Below, in pieces: positions 1-8,294 of a DNA stretch of 64,000 bases (its first letter is position 1; every line of letters begins with the position of its first letter). A program made the position numbers and the translations under genes. Origin of the DNA: Acidaminobacter sp964416305 (GTDB taxonomy: Bacteria > Bacillota > Clostridia > Peptostreptococcales > Acidaminobacteraceae); assembly GCA_964416305.1 (NCBI GenBank), contig CAYQDM010000009.1, positions 51,861-115,860 of the forward strand. Direction: 5' to 3'. Below the pieces are notes generated by a model. That model ran no database searches and was not told the DNA's origin. It saw only the letters and a program-made list of their open reading frames with translations.

Positions 1-2
1 CG

Positions 3-380
3 CACTGTCTGGGCGAACTCAAAGACTCAGGCCTGGTGCGGGATGCAGGAACCAATCGGTATCGTCTGACAGAGCGCGGTGAAAATGCTATTTTGTACTT
101 CTCAGACCGCGTTGAAGAAGAGACTTTGAACGCTTTGAAAACGACTGTCGAAACCTTGAACACCCATACCCCAACCTACACTTCTGAGTGGGCGGTATAC
201 GAAGGTGCTCAAGTCCTTAAGCTTATGCACTCTGATCGCGGACTCTGCCTCATGCTCAGCATGGAAGACCGCAAACTCGGCGAAGCCATGGCAAAAGCCT
301 GGACACAACAAAATCGACAAGCCTTGACCGCACTCATGAATCTATTGACAGACGCGCTGTTCGCACCCCCGAGAGAATGA
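3..380 (+). CDS. DUF4364-like winged-helix protein, 3' part
   Basis: Only the C-terminal part lies in the window: the frame is open from base 3 and the gene begins before base 1. The visible part has a winged-helix wing (KDSGLVRDAGTNRYRLTERG) and then an alpha/beta stretch ending at the TGA at 378-380. Helix, wing and C-terminal domain resemble the DUF4364 family of clostridial DNA-binding-like proteins, which have no established target. The GTG at base 36 is internal, not a start, because the motif runs through it. It converges with the Mrp-like operon across a shared terminator. Family assignment is from memory of the motif, so moderate. Confidence 0.7.
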   Translation, partial: HCLGELKDSGLVRDAGTNRYRLTERGENAILYFSDRVEEETLNALKTTVETLNTHTPTYTSEWAVYEGAQVLKLMHSDRGLCLMLSMEDRKLGEAMAKAWTQQNRQALTALMNLLTDALFAPPRE

Positions 381-432
381 ATGTTCCTGCACTGTAGTTT
401 TGCAATCGCCAAGTGAGTAAGGTCCCTGTAAC

Positions 433-495
433 CAAAACCTAAACCTAAACCTAAATCTAAATCTAAACCTAAACTTAAACTTAAACTTAAACTGA
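433..495. repeat. Tandem hexanucleotide array (CCTAAA-like)
   Basis: About ten copies of a 6-bp unit drift from AAACCT through AAATCT to AAACTT. They lie between the stop of the DUF4364-like gene and the shared terminator. The array is intergenic and encodes nothing convincing. The drift is directional, with identical units next to each other, as expected from slippage and local duplication. Confidence 0.85.
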
Positions 496-499
496 AATG

Positions 500-572
500 A
501 AAAAGGAAGAAAGTGCCTGTCAGGGTCTCGTACTGTAATCGAGTCCTCCGACTTGTACCTTCTTCCTTTTTT
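500..572. terminator. Bidirectional rho-independent terminator
   Basis: Arms AAAAAGGAAGAAaGT (500-514) and ACcTTCTTCCTTTTT (about 557-571) are complementary, with A/T runs on both outer sides. It can end the DUF4364-like transcript on the plus strand and the Mrp-like operon on the minus strand. The loop is about 40 nt, which is long. Confidence 0.65.
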
Positions 573-596
573 GATCCCGCATCACGCTGTCCGCAA

Positions 597-2756
597 TTAA
601 TATTTAACCAACGTGCTGTTCAGGAAGATAAAGATAAAACTGAGTACCAATATTGCGCCAAACAAGAAGATCGAATACGTCACCGTGCTGATATTGAAGT
701 TTGCCCTATAAACCGCTTTTCTGACCGTGGTCTCGCCTTCATCTTTAAGCTTGTGACCTTTTCTGAGGCTTTCGTCTGCCAGATGCGCAATAGCCTCTCC
801 GGAACGGTGCAGGGGCTCTGACAATTTTTCGCCTGTCAGTTTGCCCAGGGCAGCATCCCCTTTTTCAATCAGCGGCTGAGCGAACTTGCCAGAGGAAGCA
901 TTTTCCATTGATTCTATCAAGTGAGTTCCAGCGTCAGAAAGATTGATCCCATTCGTCTCAATCCATTTCTTAGGTTTTACATCCGCGAGTTTGTGCAGTG
1001 AGTCACTTATAAATTCACCAAGACGAATCAACCACTGATCAAAGAATCTGAAGAAAATGGTCATCCCTTTGAAGATCGCAGTAAAAACCGGGATCATCAA
1101 ATCCTCTTCAATTCTGAAGAATGAATTTGAAGGATTCACATAAACCGCGTGGCCATCCACCCGTCTTCGCAGGTACATCCTTATAAATGTCGCGTACATG
1201 ACAAAACCGAGCACAAAAATGACACCAGATGCCCTCAGTGCTTCGTTTGCAAAGAGATGCGGATGAACCTCGCCACTCGCCCCCAAGATCTTGGCAGCTT
1301 GAGACAGCGGGGCGTACACCCACTCAGGCCGCATGCCAAAAATAGCTATCGCGCCAGATAAAATAGACATTGGCAGCAGAACCGGCCATTTAATTAAATG
1401 TCTGTGCTGCCCATAATACGCATCATTTTTCTCAATAAAGACGGCGACGAAAAACTTCAGCATATACGCCACGGTCATGGCACTGCCAAAATAAAACAAC
1501 ATATCCAGAATGCTGAACAGCGGCCCCGGAAATTCATGGGCAGCTTCAAGCAGCGCTTCATGGATCATTGTTTTGCTGGCATAGCCATTGAGTCCGGGCA
1601 AACCCGCCACCGCAAGGGCACCAAAGAGAAACAGCGCTTTAAGGAAGTGCTTTAAACGGCCAAAACCGTAGATAACGTTGATACTCAGCTCATGAAGCGC
1701 AATATAGATGACGCCGGCGCCAATAAACAGCAGCGTCTTGATAATGCCATGGTTGACAATATGAAACAGTGTGCCATAGACGGCTATACCACCATGACTG
1801 CCAAGGATCTCGATCAACGCGATTCCCAAAAGAATATAACCCATCTGACTCATGCTCGAATAGGCCAGAATCCGCTTGACGTTCCTTTGGAACATGGCCA
1901 AGGCACCGCCCACCAGAATCGTCAGCATGCCGAGAATCAAAATAGCATACGAAATCACTGGCTCACCATCCAGGAGATAGTGGAGCGTCAGCATAATTCC
2001 GAAAACGCCTGTCTTAGCGAGCACCGCTGACAAGATAATGGTCGCAGGCATCGGTGCCGCTGTGTACGCTTTTGGCAGCCAAACATGCAGCGGAAACAAA
2101 CTTGCCTTGATCCCGAAACCAATCAGAATCAGGGAACCAATGGCAATTCTGGTGACTTGTGAGGCATCTTTCAAATCCATCTCAGATATGATCAAAGTCC
2201 CCGCGAAGTTATAGGCCAGAAGGATGCCCAACAAAACCAACAAACCACCTGCTATAGCCATAGCCAAATATGAGGCACCCGCACGGTGGGCATATTCATC
2301 CTCGTCGTGAATAACCAGGAAGTAAGACGAAATGGACATTAACTCAAAAAAGGTAAATAAATTAAGAATGTTTTCAGAGAGAAACATGCCCATGGTACTG
2401 AAATAGGTCAGCATATACAAGGCATAATATCTGTTTCTGTTTTTATGTCGAATCAGATACTGCGTGGAGAAAATCATAGCCAAAGGCCAAATGAATGCTG
2501 TCAGCCAAACGAAGATGTATCTCAGCATATCCAGCTTCAACATCAAGCCGGTCCCCATCAGGTTAGGCACAAACACCACAATGTCCCCCTGGCTGACTGG
2601 CTCATACAGCAATACGACTATGCCGAATACAAAGGCATATACCAGCAGGTGCAGCGTATTCCTCAGGCTTTCGTTCTTATTTCCCTGAATGGCGCCAATC
2701 AAGGACGCGGCGCCGGGAATGACAAGCATCATTAAAATCCAAAAACTGTTCGCCAT
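597..2756 (-). CDS. ND-type antiporter subunit (MrpA-N/NuoL-like)
   Basis: Large polytopic membrane protein of the proton-conducting transporter family (NuoL/NuoM/NuoN, MrpA/MrpD, MbhH), 719 residues. Motifs typical of the discontinuous-helix channel core are visible, such as FPLHVWLPKAYTAAPMPAT and a Lys/His-rich MSQMGYILLG segment. After residue about 500 there is a long hydrophilic, partly helical C-terminal extension and a final membrane helix, a plan more like NuoL or MrpA than MrpD. It is the last of ten genes and starts directly after the preceding stop, behind GGGGAGGTG. Role: one of three ion-translocating modules of an Mrp/Mbh-type cation/proton antiporter. Whether Na+ or K+ is carried is not readable from sequence. 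Confidence 0.85.
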   Translation of the reverse strand: MANSFWILMMLVIPGAASLIGAIQGNKNESLRNTLHLLVYAFVFGIVVLLYEPVSQGDIVVFVPNLMGTGLMLKLDMLRYIFVWLTAFIWPLAMIFSTQYLIRHKNRNRYYALYMLTYFSTMGMFLSENILNLFTFFELMSISSYFLVIHDEDEYAHRAGASYLAMAIAGGLLVLLGILLAYNFAGTLIISEMDLKDASQVTRIAIGSLILIGFGIKASLFPLHVWLPKAYTAAPMPATIILSAVLAKTGVFGIMLTLHYLLDGEPVISYAILILGMLTILVGGALAMFQRNVKRILAYSSMSQMGYILLGIALIEILGSHGGIAVYGTLFHIVNHGIIKTLLFIGAGVIYIALHELSINVIYGFGRLKHFLKALFLFGALAVAGLPGLNGYASKTMIHEALLEAAHEFPGPLFSILDMLFYFGSAMTVAYMLKFFVAVFIEKNDAYYGQHRHLIKWPVLLPMSILSGAIAIFGMRPEWVYAPLSQAAKILGASGEVHPHLFANEALRASGVIFVLGFVMYATFIRMYLRRRVDGHAVYVNPSNSFFRIEEDLMIPVFTAIFKGMTIFFRFFDQWLIRLGEFISDSLHKLADVKPKKWIETNGINLSDAGTHLIESMENASSGKFAQPLIEKGDAALGKLTGEKLSEPLHRSGEAIAHLADESLRKGHKLKDEGETTVRKAVYRANFNISTVTYSIFLFGAILVLSFIFIFLNSTLVKY

Positions 2757-4241
2757 TTAGAACACCTCCCCGGCAATGCGCGTTACAATGCTGACGATAG
2801 GATTCGGAAGGATGCCGAGCAGTATGACGATCGCGGTCAACAAAAATATTGGGATTAACATGGTATCTGATGGATCCAGGGATTTGCCTTCGCCAATAGC
2901 ATCGAGCTCCGGTGTCTCTTTCTTGCTGAAAAAAGCTTGCACAGCAATTGGAAGAAGATAGGCCGCCGTTAGAAAGGCGCTGAGGAGAAGCGCAACCGCA
3001 TAGAGGACGTTGTGCGCTTTAAGCGCGCCCAGTGCCAGATACCACTTGCTGACAAACCCGTTGGTCGGAGGAATGCCAATCAATGAAATGACCGAAAGCC
3101 CAAAACAGATCATAGTCACTTTCATGCGCTTTCCAATGCCATCCAGCTGATGCACGTATTTGAATCCCGTCTGATAATAGATTGCTCCGGCTACAAAGAA
3201 CAACGTAATTTTGATTACCGCGTGGTTGATCAAATGCAGCAGTGCGCCTATAAACGCGTCCTGGTTGAGCAGTGCTATACCAAGGATAATGTAACCCAAC
3301 TGACTGATCGTGGAATAAGCCAGCCGCTTTTTGAGGTTGTCCTGATGCAGTGCCATCAGCGATCCCATGACTATAGTCAAAACAATAATAGGCAGCAAAT
3401 AATTTGAAGCCCCGAGCATAGCGACACTGACCGGTCCAAAGAGGAAATAAGTTGTGCGCATAAGAGAAAAGATCCCGGATTTGACAACAGCTACAGCGTG
3501 CAGCAGTGCACTTACCGGTGTAGGCGCGACCATGGCGTTGGGAAGCCAGGCATGAAACGGCGCAAGTGCCGCCTTGACGCCGAATCCCAGAAAGAGACTC
3601 ATGTAGCCGGCAAGGAGCATGATAAACTCGTTGTGGTCGGTGCCTCCAAAATGACTAAAATTCACGATTCCCCCCGGCAAAAAGCTCAGGTCATTGGTGA
3701 TGCTGAAGACAAGCAGCATGCCAAGAAGCACAAGCGTCGCCCCGGAAAACGAGTAAATGATATATTTCTTGCCGCTTGCCAACGCCTCGTCACTGCCTGC
3801 GTGAATAACGAGAGGAAAAGTCGCCAGCGTCAGCAGCTCGTAGAAGATATAAAGCGTAAACATATTTCCTGAAAAGGCTATGCCGATGGTGACGCCAAGC
3901 GTAAACAGGAAGAATACAAAAAACTGTCGGACCCGATTCTCATGCTTCATGTACTCAAACGCATAAAAAGTTGTAAAAATCCATAGCAGCGATGCCAGCA
4001 CCGCGAAGAGAATCCCCAGACTGTCCGGCCTGAGATAGATGTCGATGAATCGGTTGACCATCAGCAAATGAAATCGGACCTTAGGAAACACTGAAACAAC
4101 AGCAAACATCACAATGAAATTTGTGATAACGACCGCCGCCACATAAGGCTTAAGCCTTTTTTCAGTGATAATTTTACTCTGTGTGGCAATGATCGATGCC
4201 AGCCAAGGCAGAAAAATAGGCAGTACAATTAAAAATGTCAT
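2757..4241 (-). CDS. ND-type antiporter subunit (MrpD/NuoM-like)
   Basis: Second ND-type subunit, about 494 residues, with 13-14 predicted helices. APFHAWLPNAMVAPTPVSAL and STISQLGYIILGIALL match the channel core of the family. I place the start at the ATG at 4241 (MTFLIVLPIF), behind AAAGGCGG and 13 bp after the stop of the upstream gene; the longer frame back to 4307 would add a non-hydrophobic tail and overlap the neighbour. It lies between two other ND-type genes. By family knowledge each such subunit forms a proton or sodium half-channel; assigning this one specifically to MrpD is inference. Confidence 0.85.
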   Translation of the reverse strand: MTFLIVLPIFLPWLASIIATQSKIITEKRLKPYVAAVVITNFIVMFAVVSVFPKVRFHLLMVNRFIDIYLRPDSLGILFAVLASLLWIFTTFYAFEYMKHENRVRQFFVFFLFTLGVTIGIAFSGNMFTLYIFYELLTLATFPLVIHAGSDEALASGKKYIIYSFSGATLVLLGMLLVFSITNDLSFLPGGIVNFSHFGGTDHNEFIMLLAGYMSLFLGFGVKAALAPFHAWLPNAMVAPTPVSALLHAVAVVKSGIFSLMRTTYFLFGPVSVAMLGASNYLLPIIVLTIVMGSLMALHQDNLKKRLAYSTISQLGYIILGIALLNQDAFIGALLHLINHAVIKITLFFVAGAIYYQTGFKYVHQLDGIGKRMKVTMICFGLSVISLIGIPPTNGFVSKWYLALGALKAHNVLYAVALLLSAFLTAAYLLPIAVQAFFSKKETPELDAIGEGKSLDPSDTMLIPIFLLTAIVILLGILPNPIVSIVTRIAGEVF

Positions 4242-4254
4242 GGACAAGCCGCCT

Positions 4255-5733
4255 TTACAAAGAAGGCATCGCGCTGGCGATCCAGTCCAGTATTGGACCA
4301 GACCCAAATCCGACGATCACCATCATGATTGAAAGCAAAATCAGAGGAACGAGCTCACGAACCGGTTTCATCTTCGATTTGTAAATCTTGCCTTCTAAAT
4401 TCGCGTTGCCGAAATACCCGTTAATAATAATCGGAAAATAGTAACTGACGTTGAGCAAGCTGCTCGCCAGGATGATCAGCAGCAAAAAGATTTGTCCGTA
4501 ATCTATGGCAGCCAAAGCGAGATTCCATTTACTTACAAAGCCCGGCAACATTGGAATACCCACCATGGACAAGCCCCCTAGTGAGAAGATCGCCAAAGTT
4601 ATGGGCATCTCGCGTCCGATCCCCCGCATTTTATCAATTTCCCTTTGCCCCGTCTGTTCAATAAATGAGCTGACAGAGAGAAACAGGCAGGATTTCGTCA
4701 AACCATGAGCCAGGATATGATAGATGGCTATTGTCATACCAAGAGCATTGCCGAGGCCAAAGCCAAAGAAGATGTACCCCATCTGTGCAACGCTGGAATA
4801 AGCTACCATACGTTTCAGATCCGTTTGTACACGTGCGAACAAGGAGCCCATAATCATACCCGTTGCACCAAAGATCAAAATAAGGTTCAGAATCACGGTA
4901 TCCTTTAAAATCTCATGCCCATAAACCATAAACAGCACTTTGAAAAGCAAAACGACCGGCGCCTTGATAACTATTCCGGACAGAATGGCGCTGGAAGGTC
5001 CCGGCGCAGAAGCATGAGCGTCCGGCAGCCATACGTGAAGCGGAAACATGGCAGCCTTGATGCCAAGTCCAATAGTAAACATGGTCAAGCTCACCAAAAT
5101 TGCCCTTTCATTGCCGACCACGCTTACCTGAAGGGTTTCATGGATAGCGCGCATGTTCAGATGACCGGTCATGGAATATAAATAGGCAATCCCCATGAGA
5201 ACGAGTCCGGAGCCGAGACTGCTCAAAATCAGATACTTCATGGTTGCTTTGATATTCTCCGGCTTATCCTTGATGGCAATCAATCCGCAAGCCGCCAGGG
5301 TGCTGACTTCAATGAAGACAAAACTGTTAAACAAGTCTGAGGTGAACACGATCCCGAGAAGCGAAGCAAGCAGCAGATGAATTAAGGTGTAAAAGAGTTT
5401 AACTCGGTTTTCCTTAATTTCTTTATGAATGCCGAAGCTCGCATACCAGACCACCATAGTGGAAACAAAGGCAAAGAGTACGCCCACGACTGCTTCAATG
5501 GGGCCAATGTCGAAGGTAATCCCAAAAGGCGCGTCATAGTGGCCGATAGTCGCGGTGTAATGCTCCACCTTGGCCACATCCACAGCGACCAAAGCCAGCA
5601 TCACCAGAACGACCCCCATAGTTGCAAGACTGACTTTTGTCACCAGTTGACGTTGCTTTATAACAGGCATTATAAACGCAGTAATCATCAGGATCAGTAT
5701 GGATAATAAACTTGTCAGATGTAAACCTTGCAT
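4255..5733 (-). CDS. ND-type antiporter subunit (MrpD/NuoN-like)
   Basis: First of the three large ND-type subunits in transcription order, 492 residues, strongly hydrophobic. AMFPLHVWLPDAHASAPGPS and YSSVAQMGYIFFGFGLG give the family assignment. It starts one base after the stop of the MnhC-like gene, so the two are probably translationally coupled. Following MnhC, this is where MrpD normally sits in mrp operons, making it the best MrpD equivalent here. The other two ND subunits would be the MrpA-N equivalent and an extra copy. Confidence 0.86.
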   Translation of the reverse strand: MQGLHLTSLLSILILMITAFIMPVIKQRQLVTKVSLATMGVVLVMLALVAVDVAKVEHYTATIGHYDAPFGITFDIGPIEAVVGVLFAFVSTMVVWYASFGIHKEIKENRVKLFYTLIHLLLASLLGIVFTSDLFNSFVFIEVSTLAACGLIAIKDKPENIKATMKYLILSSLGSGLVLMGIAYLYSMTGHLNMRAIHETLQVSVVGNERAILVSLTMFTIGLGIKAAMFPLHVWLPDAHASAPGPSSAILSGIVIKAPVVLLFKVLFMVYGHEILKDTVILNLILIFGATGMIMGSLFARVQTDLKRMVAYSSVAQMGYIFFGFGLGNALGMTIAIYHILAHGLTKSCLFLSVSSFIEQTGQREIDKMRGIGREMPITLAIFSLGGLSMVGIPMLPGFVSKWNLALAAIDYGQIFLLLIILASSLLNVSYYFPIIINGYFGNANLEGKIYKSKMKPVRELVPLILLSIMMVIVGFGSGPILDWIASAMPSL

Positions 5734-6099
5734 CTAATCCCCCCCAGAGTCAATCACTTCAGAAAGATCAATGGTTCCGAAGCGTTCGTAAAACAGTATG
5801 GTCAGTGCCAGCGCAAAAGCGGTAGTACTGACCGCGACAACTATACCCGTCAGCATCAGTCCGGTCGGAATTGGCGTTACATAGGCGTCAATGCCCTTGA
5901 AACCTCCATTTATGATAGGTGCTTCACGTCCGCCCGAATAGCCTATGGTGATGAAAAACAGGAATATGCTGGTATCCATGATGTTCAGTCCAATAATTTT
6001 TCGAATCAGATTATTATTGAGCAGCAGTGTCATAAACCCTACCCCAAACAGAATCACGGTGCCAATCTGAAAATAGTGTGAGACTAAAAATGAAATCAC
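5734..6099 (-). CDS. mnhC: MnhC/NuoK-like antiporter subunit
   Basis: Small three-helix membrane protein of 121 residues. Its pattern (GVGFMTLLLNNNLIRKIIGLN, then PIPTGLMLTGIVVAVSTTAF) matches MrpC/MbhG and NuoK, where conserved carboxylates and the P-x-P-x-A/G-L-x-LT-x-IVV stretch are characteristic. It overlaps the MnhB stop by 4 bp (ATGA-type coupling) and is followed at once by the first large ND subunit. In the complex this subunit packs beside the ND subunits and carries part of the lateral ion path (family knowledge). Confidence 0.9.
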   Translation of the reverse strand: MISFLVSHYFQIGTVILFGVGFMTLLLNNNLIRKIIGLNIMDTSIFLFFITIGYSGGREAPIINGGFKGIDAYVTPIPTGLMLTGIVVAVSTTAFALALTILFYERFGTIDLSEVIDSGGD

Positions 6100-6515
6100 A
6101 GGTGTCCCTCCTCAAACAGCGTAGCAATCAGATAGAAGGCAACTGCCACCACAATACCTACGAGAACATTCAGCGGCAGGATCAAACCGCTGCTGAGGAT
6201 GTTTCCGGGCGTCCCCAGAGGAACCGGAAGTCCGTTCATGTGCAGGACCCCTGCAAGGAACGACTGGCCTTTGAGAAACCCATACAGCAAAAGTGCGGCA
6301 AGTGCCAGCTTGAGCAGCCGTTCTCCGGTAAACCTCGCACCAAATGCATTTGCTCCATTAACGTGTCGGTCGAGAATCAGGCAGGCCCCCAGAACACTGC
6401 CCCCTGAAAATCCGCCGCCCGGCGACAAATGACCGAATAACATAATGTAAAAGCTGAATATCCAGAGGCATGGCAAAAGCCACTCCACTATACGCCTAAT
6501 GATAGGTGTGGTCAT
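6096..6515 (-). CDS. mnhB: MnhB-like antiporter subunit
   Basis: Four-helix membrane protein with the MrpB/MbhF signature FGHLSPGGGFSGGSVLGACL. The preferred start is the ATG at 6515 (MTTPIIRRIVEW), six bases behind GGGAGGTG; a longer frame to 6611 would put an unrelated tail inside the upstream gene. The start overlaps the MbhE-like gene by about 20 bp. Gene order E-F-G-D-E'-B-C is that of Mbh/Mrp modules. MnhB is a core structural subunit contacting the MrpA C-terminal equivalent (family knowledge). Confidence 0.88.
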   Translation of the reverse strand: MTTPIIRRIVEWLLPCLWIFSFYIMLFGHLSPGGGFSGGSVLGACLILDRHVNGANAFGARFTGERLLKLALAALLLYGFLKGQSFLAGVLHMNGLPVPLGTPGNILSSGLILPLNVLVGIVVAVAFYLIATLFEEGHL

Positions 6516-6810
6516 TGCCATCACCTCCCACCGCTTTATCGTTTTTTTGAAGCAGCATGAGCACCAGAACCAGAGCTGTAAATATGACAGAGGCTTCAAT
6601 AAACGTGTCAAAGGCCCTGTAATCCAGAATCATGCCAGCCACGGCATTGACTGCTCCGGTTTCTTCAATGGATTTTTCCAGGTAACGGGCTGTTACCTCG
6701 TTGTAAACAGCGCTGTCAGCCGTTCCATAAGGAGGAAAATCCGACAGACCAATCAGCAGGAAAGCAATGAAAAAAACTGTGATCAAAACGGCTGCAACTT
6801 TTCTTTTCAT
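6496..6810 (-). CDS. MbhE-like (MrpA C-terminal-end) subunit
   Basis: 104-residue protein with two membrane helices. The motif VNAVAGMILDYRAFDTFIEA is characteristic of MbhE and of the extreme C-terminus of MrpA, where it helps form a cytoplasmic-face ion site. Its presence as a separate gene shows that the MrpA C-terminal region is split here, as in archaeal membrane-bound hydrogenase operons. Start ATG at 6810 overlaps the stop of the DUF4040 gene by 4 bp. Confidence 0.85.
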   Translation of the reverse strand: MKRKVAAVLITVFFIAFLLIGLSDFPPYGTADSAVYNEVTARYLEKSIEETGAVNAVAGMILDYRAFDTFIEASVIFTALVLVLMLLQKNDKAVGGDGNDHTYH

Positions 6811-7046
6811 GAGACCTTCCTCCTGACTCTTCGAATAGCCAGTACAAACAGGACTGTCGTGATCCCTGCGCCTACCGCTGCCTCAGTGATGGCCAGATCC
6901 GGTGCGTTCAGCTGTTCCCAGAGAACCGCCATCATCAGGCTGTAAATCATAAATACAATAACGGCGCTCATTAAATTTTTGACATAAGAGACCGCAACAC
7001 TGCCTAAAATCATCAACCCTAATATAAGCATGGAAAATGTATTCAA
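6807..7046 (-). CDS. DUF4040/MbhD-like antiporter subunit
   Basis: 79-residue protein with three short helices and the diagnostic LNAPDLAITEAAVGAG stretch of MbhD/DUF4040, the domain found near the end of MrpA. Together with the following MbhE-like gene it supplies the C-terminal module that is fused to the ND domain in classical MrpA. It overlaps the mnhG stop by 4 bp and the next start by 4 bp, so it is tightly coupled. Confidence 0.87.
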   Translation of the reverse strand: MNTFSMLILGLMILGSVAVSYVKNLMSAVIVFMIYSLMMAVLWEQLNAPDLAITEAAVGAGITTVLFVLAIRRVRRKVS

Positions 7047-7348
7047 TGGGATTCAGACCTCCCCTGTGAATTGAGCTTCGACTTCAGAATGCCGCGGGCA
7101 ATTGCGTGGGTCGCAGTGGGATTTGTAACCCAGATAAAAACTATGACCATCAGCAGCTTCAGCGAAGCCGTATTGAAACCTGAGTAAAGCATAAGTCCGA
7201 CTAAACACAGTGCGGCCCCTAAAGTGTCGCACTTCGCTGCGCCATGGGCACGTGTCAGTGCGTCCGGAAATCTAAGGATGCCAAGTGTCCCAACGATAAA
7301 GAAGAACAATCCGAACAACATAAATAGGATGACAAGAATATCACGCAT
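7043..7348 (-). CDS. mnhG: MnhG antiporter subunit
   Basis: 101 residues, three helices, with the MrpG/MbhC pattern GTLGILRFPDALTRAHGAAK and a loop rich in Cys/Leu. It overlaps mnhF by 8 bp and the DUF4040 gene by 4 bp. MrpG is a small accessory membrane subunit of the multisubunit monovalent cation/proton antiporter; loss in model organisms impairs complex assembly (family knowledge). Confidence 0.9.
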   Translation of the reverse strand: MRDILVILFMLFGLFFFIVGTLGILRFPDALTRAHGAAKCDTLGAALCLVGLMLYSGFNTASLKLLMVIVFIWVTNPTATHAIARGILKSKLNSQGRSESH

Positions 7349-7622
7349 GCTGCTCGTCCTCCTCTTCAGACTCCTCAGCGAATTCCCTGGAAATAAATAT
7401 TGAAGCTATAAAGCTGATCAGCGCATAGACGAGGACGACGTCCAGAAAATAGGTCTCCCTAAGTACGAATGCAATTAATGCAATTATGACAATGGTCTTC
7501 GTCCCAACGACGTTGATCCCGATAATCCGGTCACCCTTTGTCGGACCTATGATGACCCGAACAAGGCAGATCAGCGAGGTTAATGCAAGCGCGACTGACA
7601 TTGCTAGTAAAAACTTATCCAT
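7341..7622 (-). CDS. mnhF: MnhF antiporter subunit
   Basis: 93 residues with three membrane helices and the MrpF/MbhB signature RVIIGPTKGDRIIGINVVGT. The C-terminus is acidic (EEESEEEDEQHA-like). Start ATG at 7622 overlaps the mnhE stop by 8 bp. Order mnhE-mnhF-mnhG is the conserved head of Mrp and Mbh modules. Confidence 0.9.
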   Translation of the reverse strand: MDKFLLAMSVALALTSLICLVRVIIGPTKGDRIIGINVVGTKTIVIIALIAFVLRETYFLDVVLVYALISFIASIFISREFAEESEEEDEQHA

Positions 7623-8100
7623 TGAGCCGCGCCTCCACTTTGAGAAGAATTTTTTCTATGGGATTGCCATAAAGCGCCTTGTAATAATCTTCATTCAGCG
7701 CGTGAATTGTCAGATGGTCTTGTTCAAGTTCCACAGTCATTGTCCCAGGTGTCAGCGTAATGGCGTTTGACAAAAGTACAATCAGCCGCTCATCTTTTAG
7801 ACTGGTGGTATAGTGATAAATTTGGGGTTCAATTCGCATATTTTTGCTGAGTACAATTTTCGCCACCTGAAAATTCGCTGAAATGATCTCTTTGATGAGA
7901 ACAGCCACCAAATATAGCCATGACATCCACAGACTCGGAGCATACAGCGGGGTCTCGATGCTTTCTGCAACCTTGACACGCACGAGTTTCAACACTAACC
8001 ACGAAAGGAGCAATCCAATAATGACGGCTTCAAGTGTAATTCTCTCTGCTAACATCAGGAAAAACAGCATAAGACCAATTAACGGAATAATTTTTTTCAT
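7615..8100 (-). CDS. mnhE: MnhE antiporter subunit
   Basis: First gene of the operon. About 162 residues: two N-terminal membrane helices, then a cytoplasmic domain with the MrpE pattern LLSNAITLTPGTMTVE. The ATG at 8100 (MKKIIPLIG) is preferred because GAGGGTG ends six bases upstream; the ATG at 8106 is nearly in contact with that site, and the longer frame to 8154 runs into the promoter. A sigma-54 type promoter lies directly upstream, so the leader would be unusually short. Confidence 0.88.
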   Translation of the reverse strand: MKKIIPLIGLMLFFLMLAERITLEAVIIGLLLSWLVLKLVRVKVAESIETPLYAPSLWMSWLYLVAVLIKEIISANFQVAKIVLSKNMRIEPQIYHYTTSLKDERLIVLLSNAITLTPGTMTVELEQDHLTIHALNEDYYKALYGNPIEKILLKVEARLNG

Positions 8101-8120
8101 ATTCATCACCCTCTGTATTA

Positions 8121-8140
8121 ATACGCAAATTTCATGCCAA
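8121..8140 (-). promoter_or_regulatory. Sigma-54 (-24/-12) promoter of the Mrp-like operon
   Basis: On the minus strand the sequence TTGGCATGAAATTTGC fits the sigma-54 consensus TGGCAC-N5-TTGC. The GG lies at 8138-8137, the GC at 8126-8125, and the spacing is the obligatory 10 nt. The next gene upstream encodes a sigma-54 activator. The predicted start near 8113 would leave a leader of only about 13 nt, with the ribosome site at the extreme 5' end. Confidence 0.75.
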
Positions 8141-8294
8141 ATACCATGTTGCAAGTTGTATTATTAAAATATTCATAAATGCAGTTTTTTCAATCCTTTT
8201 AAACGTGTTAAATTTACCCAGTTCATCCTTCTTTTTTTATCCCGGTCACTATTGTATCATAATGAGTCACTAGGTTTCTCAACAAAAACAATAA

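Noticed and set aside
597..8100. Membrane-bound hydrogenase or complex I operon
   Set aside because: The antiporter-like subunits are present, but no hydrogenase large or small subunit, ferredoxin-like or NuoB/C/D/I-like gene occurs in the window.
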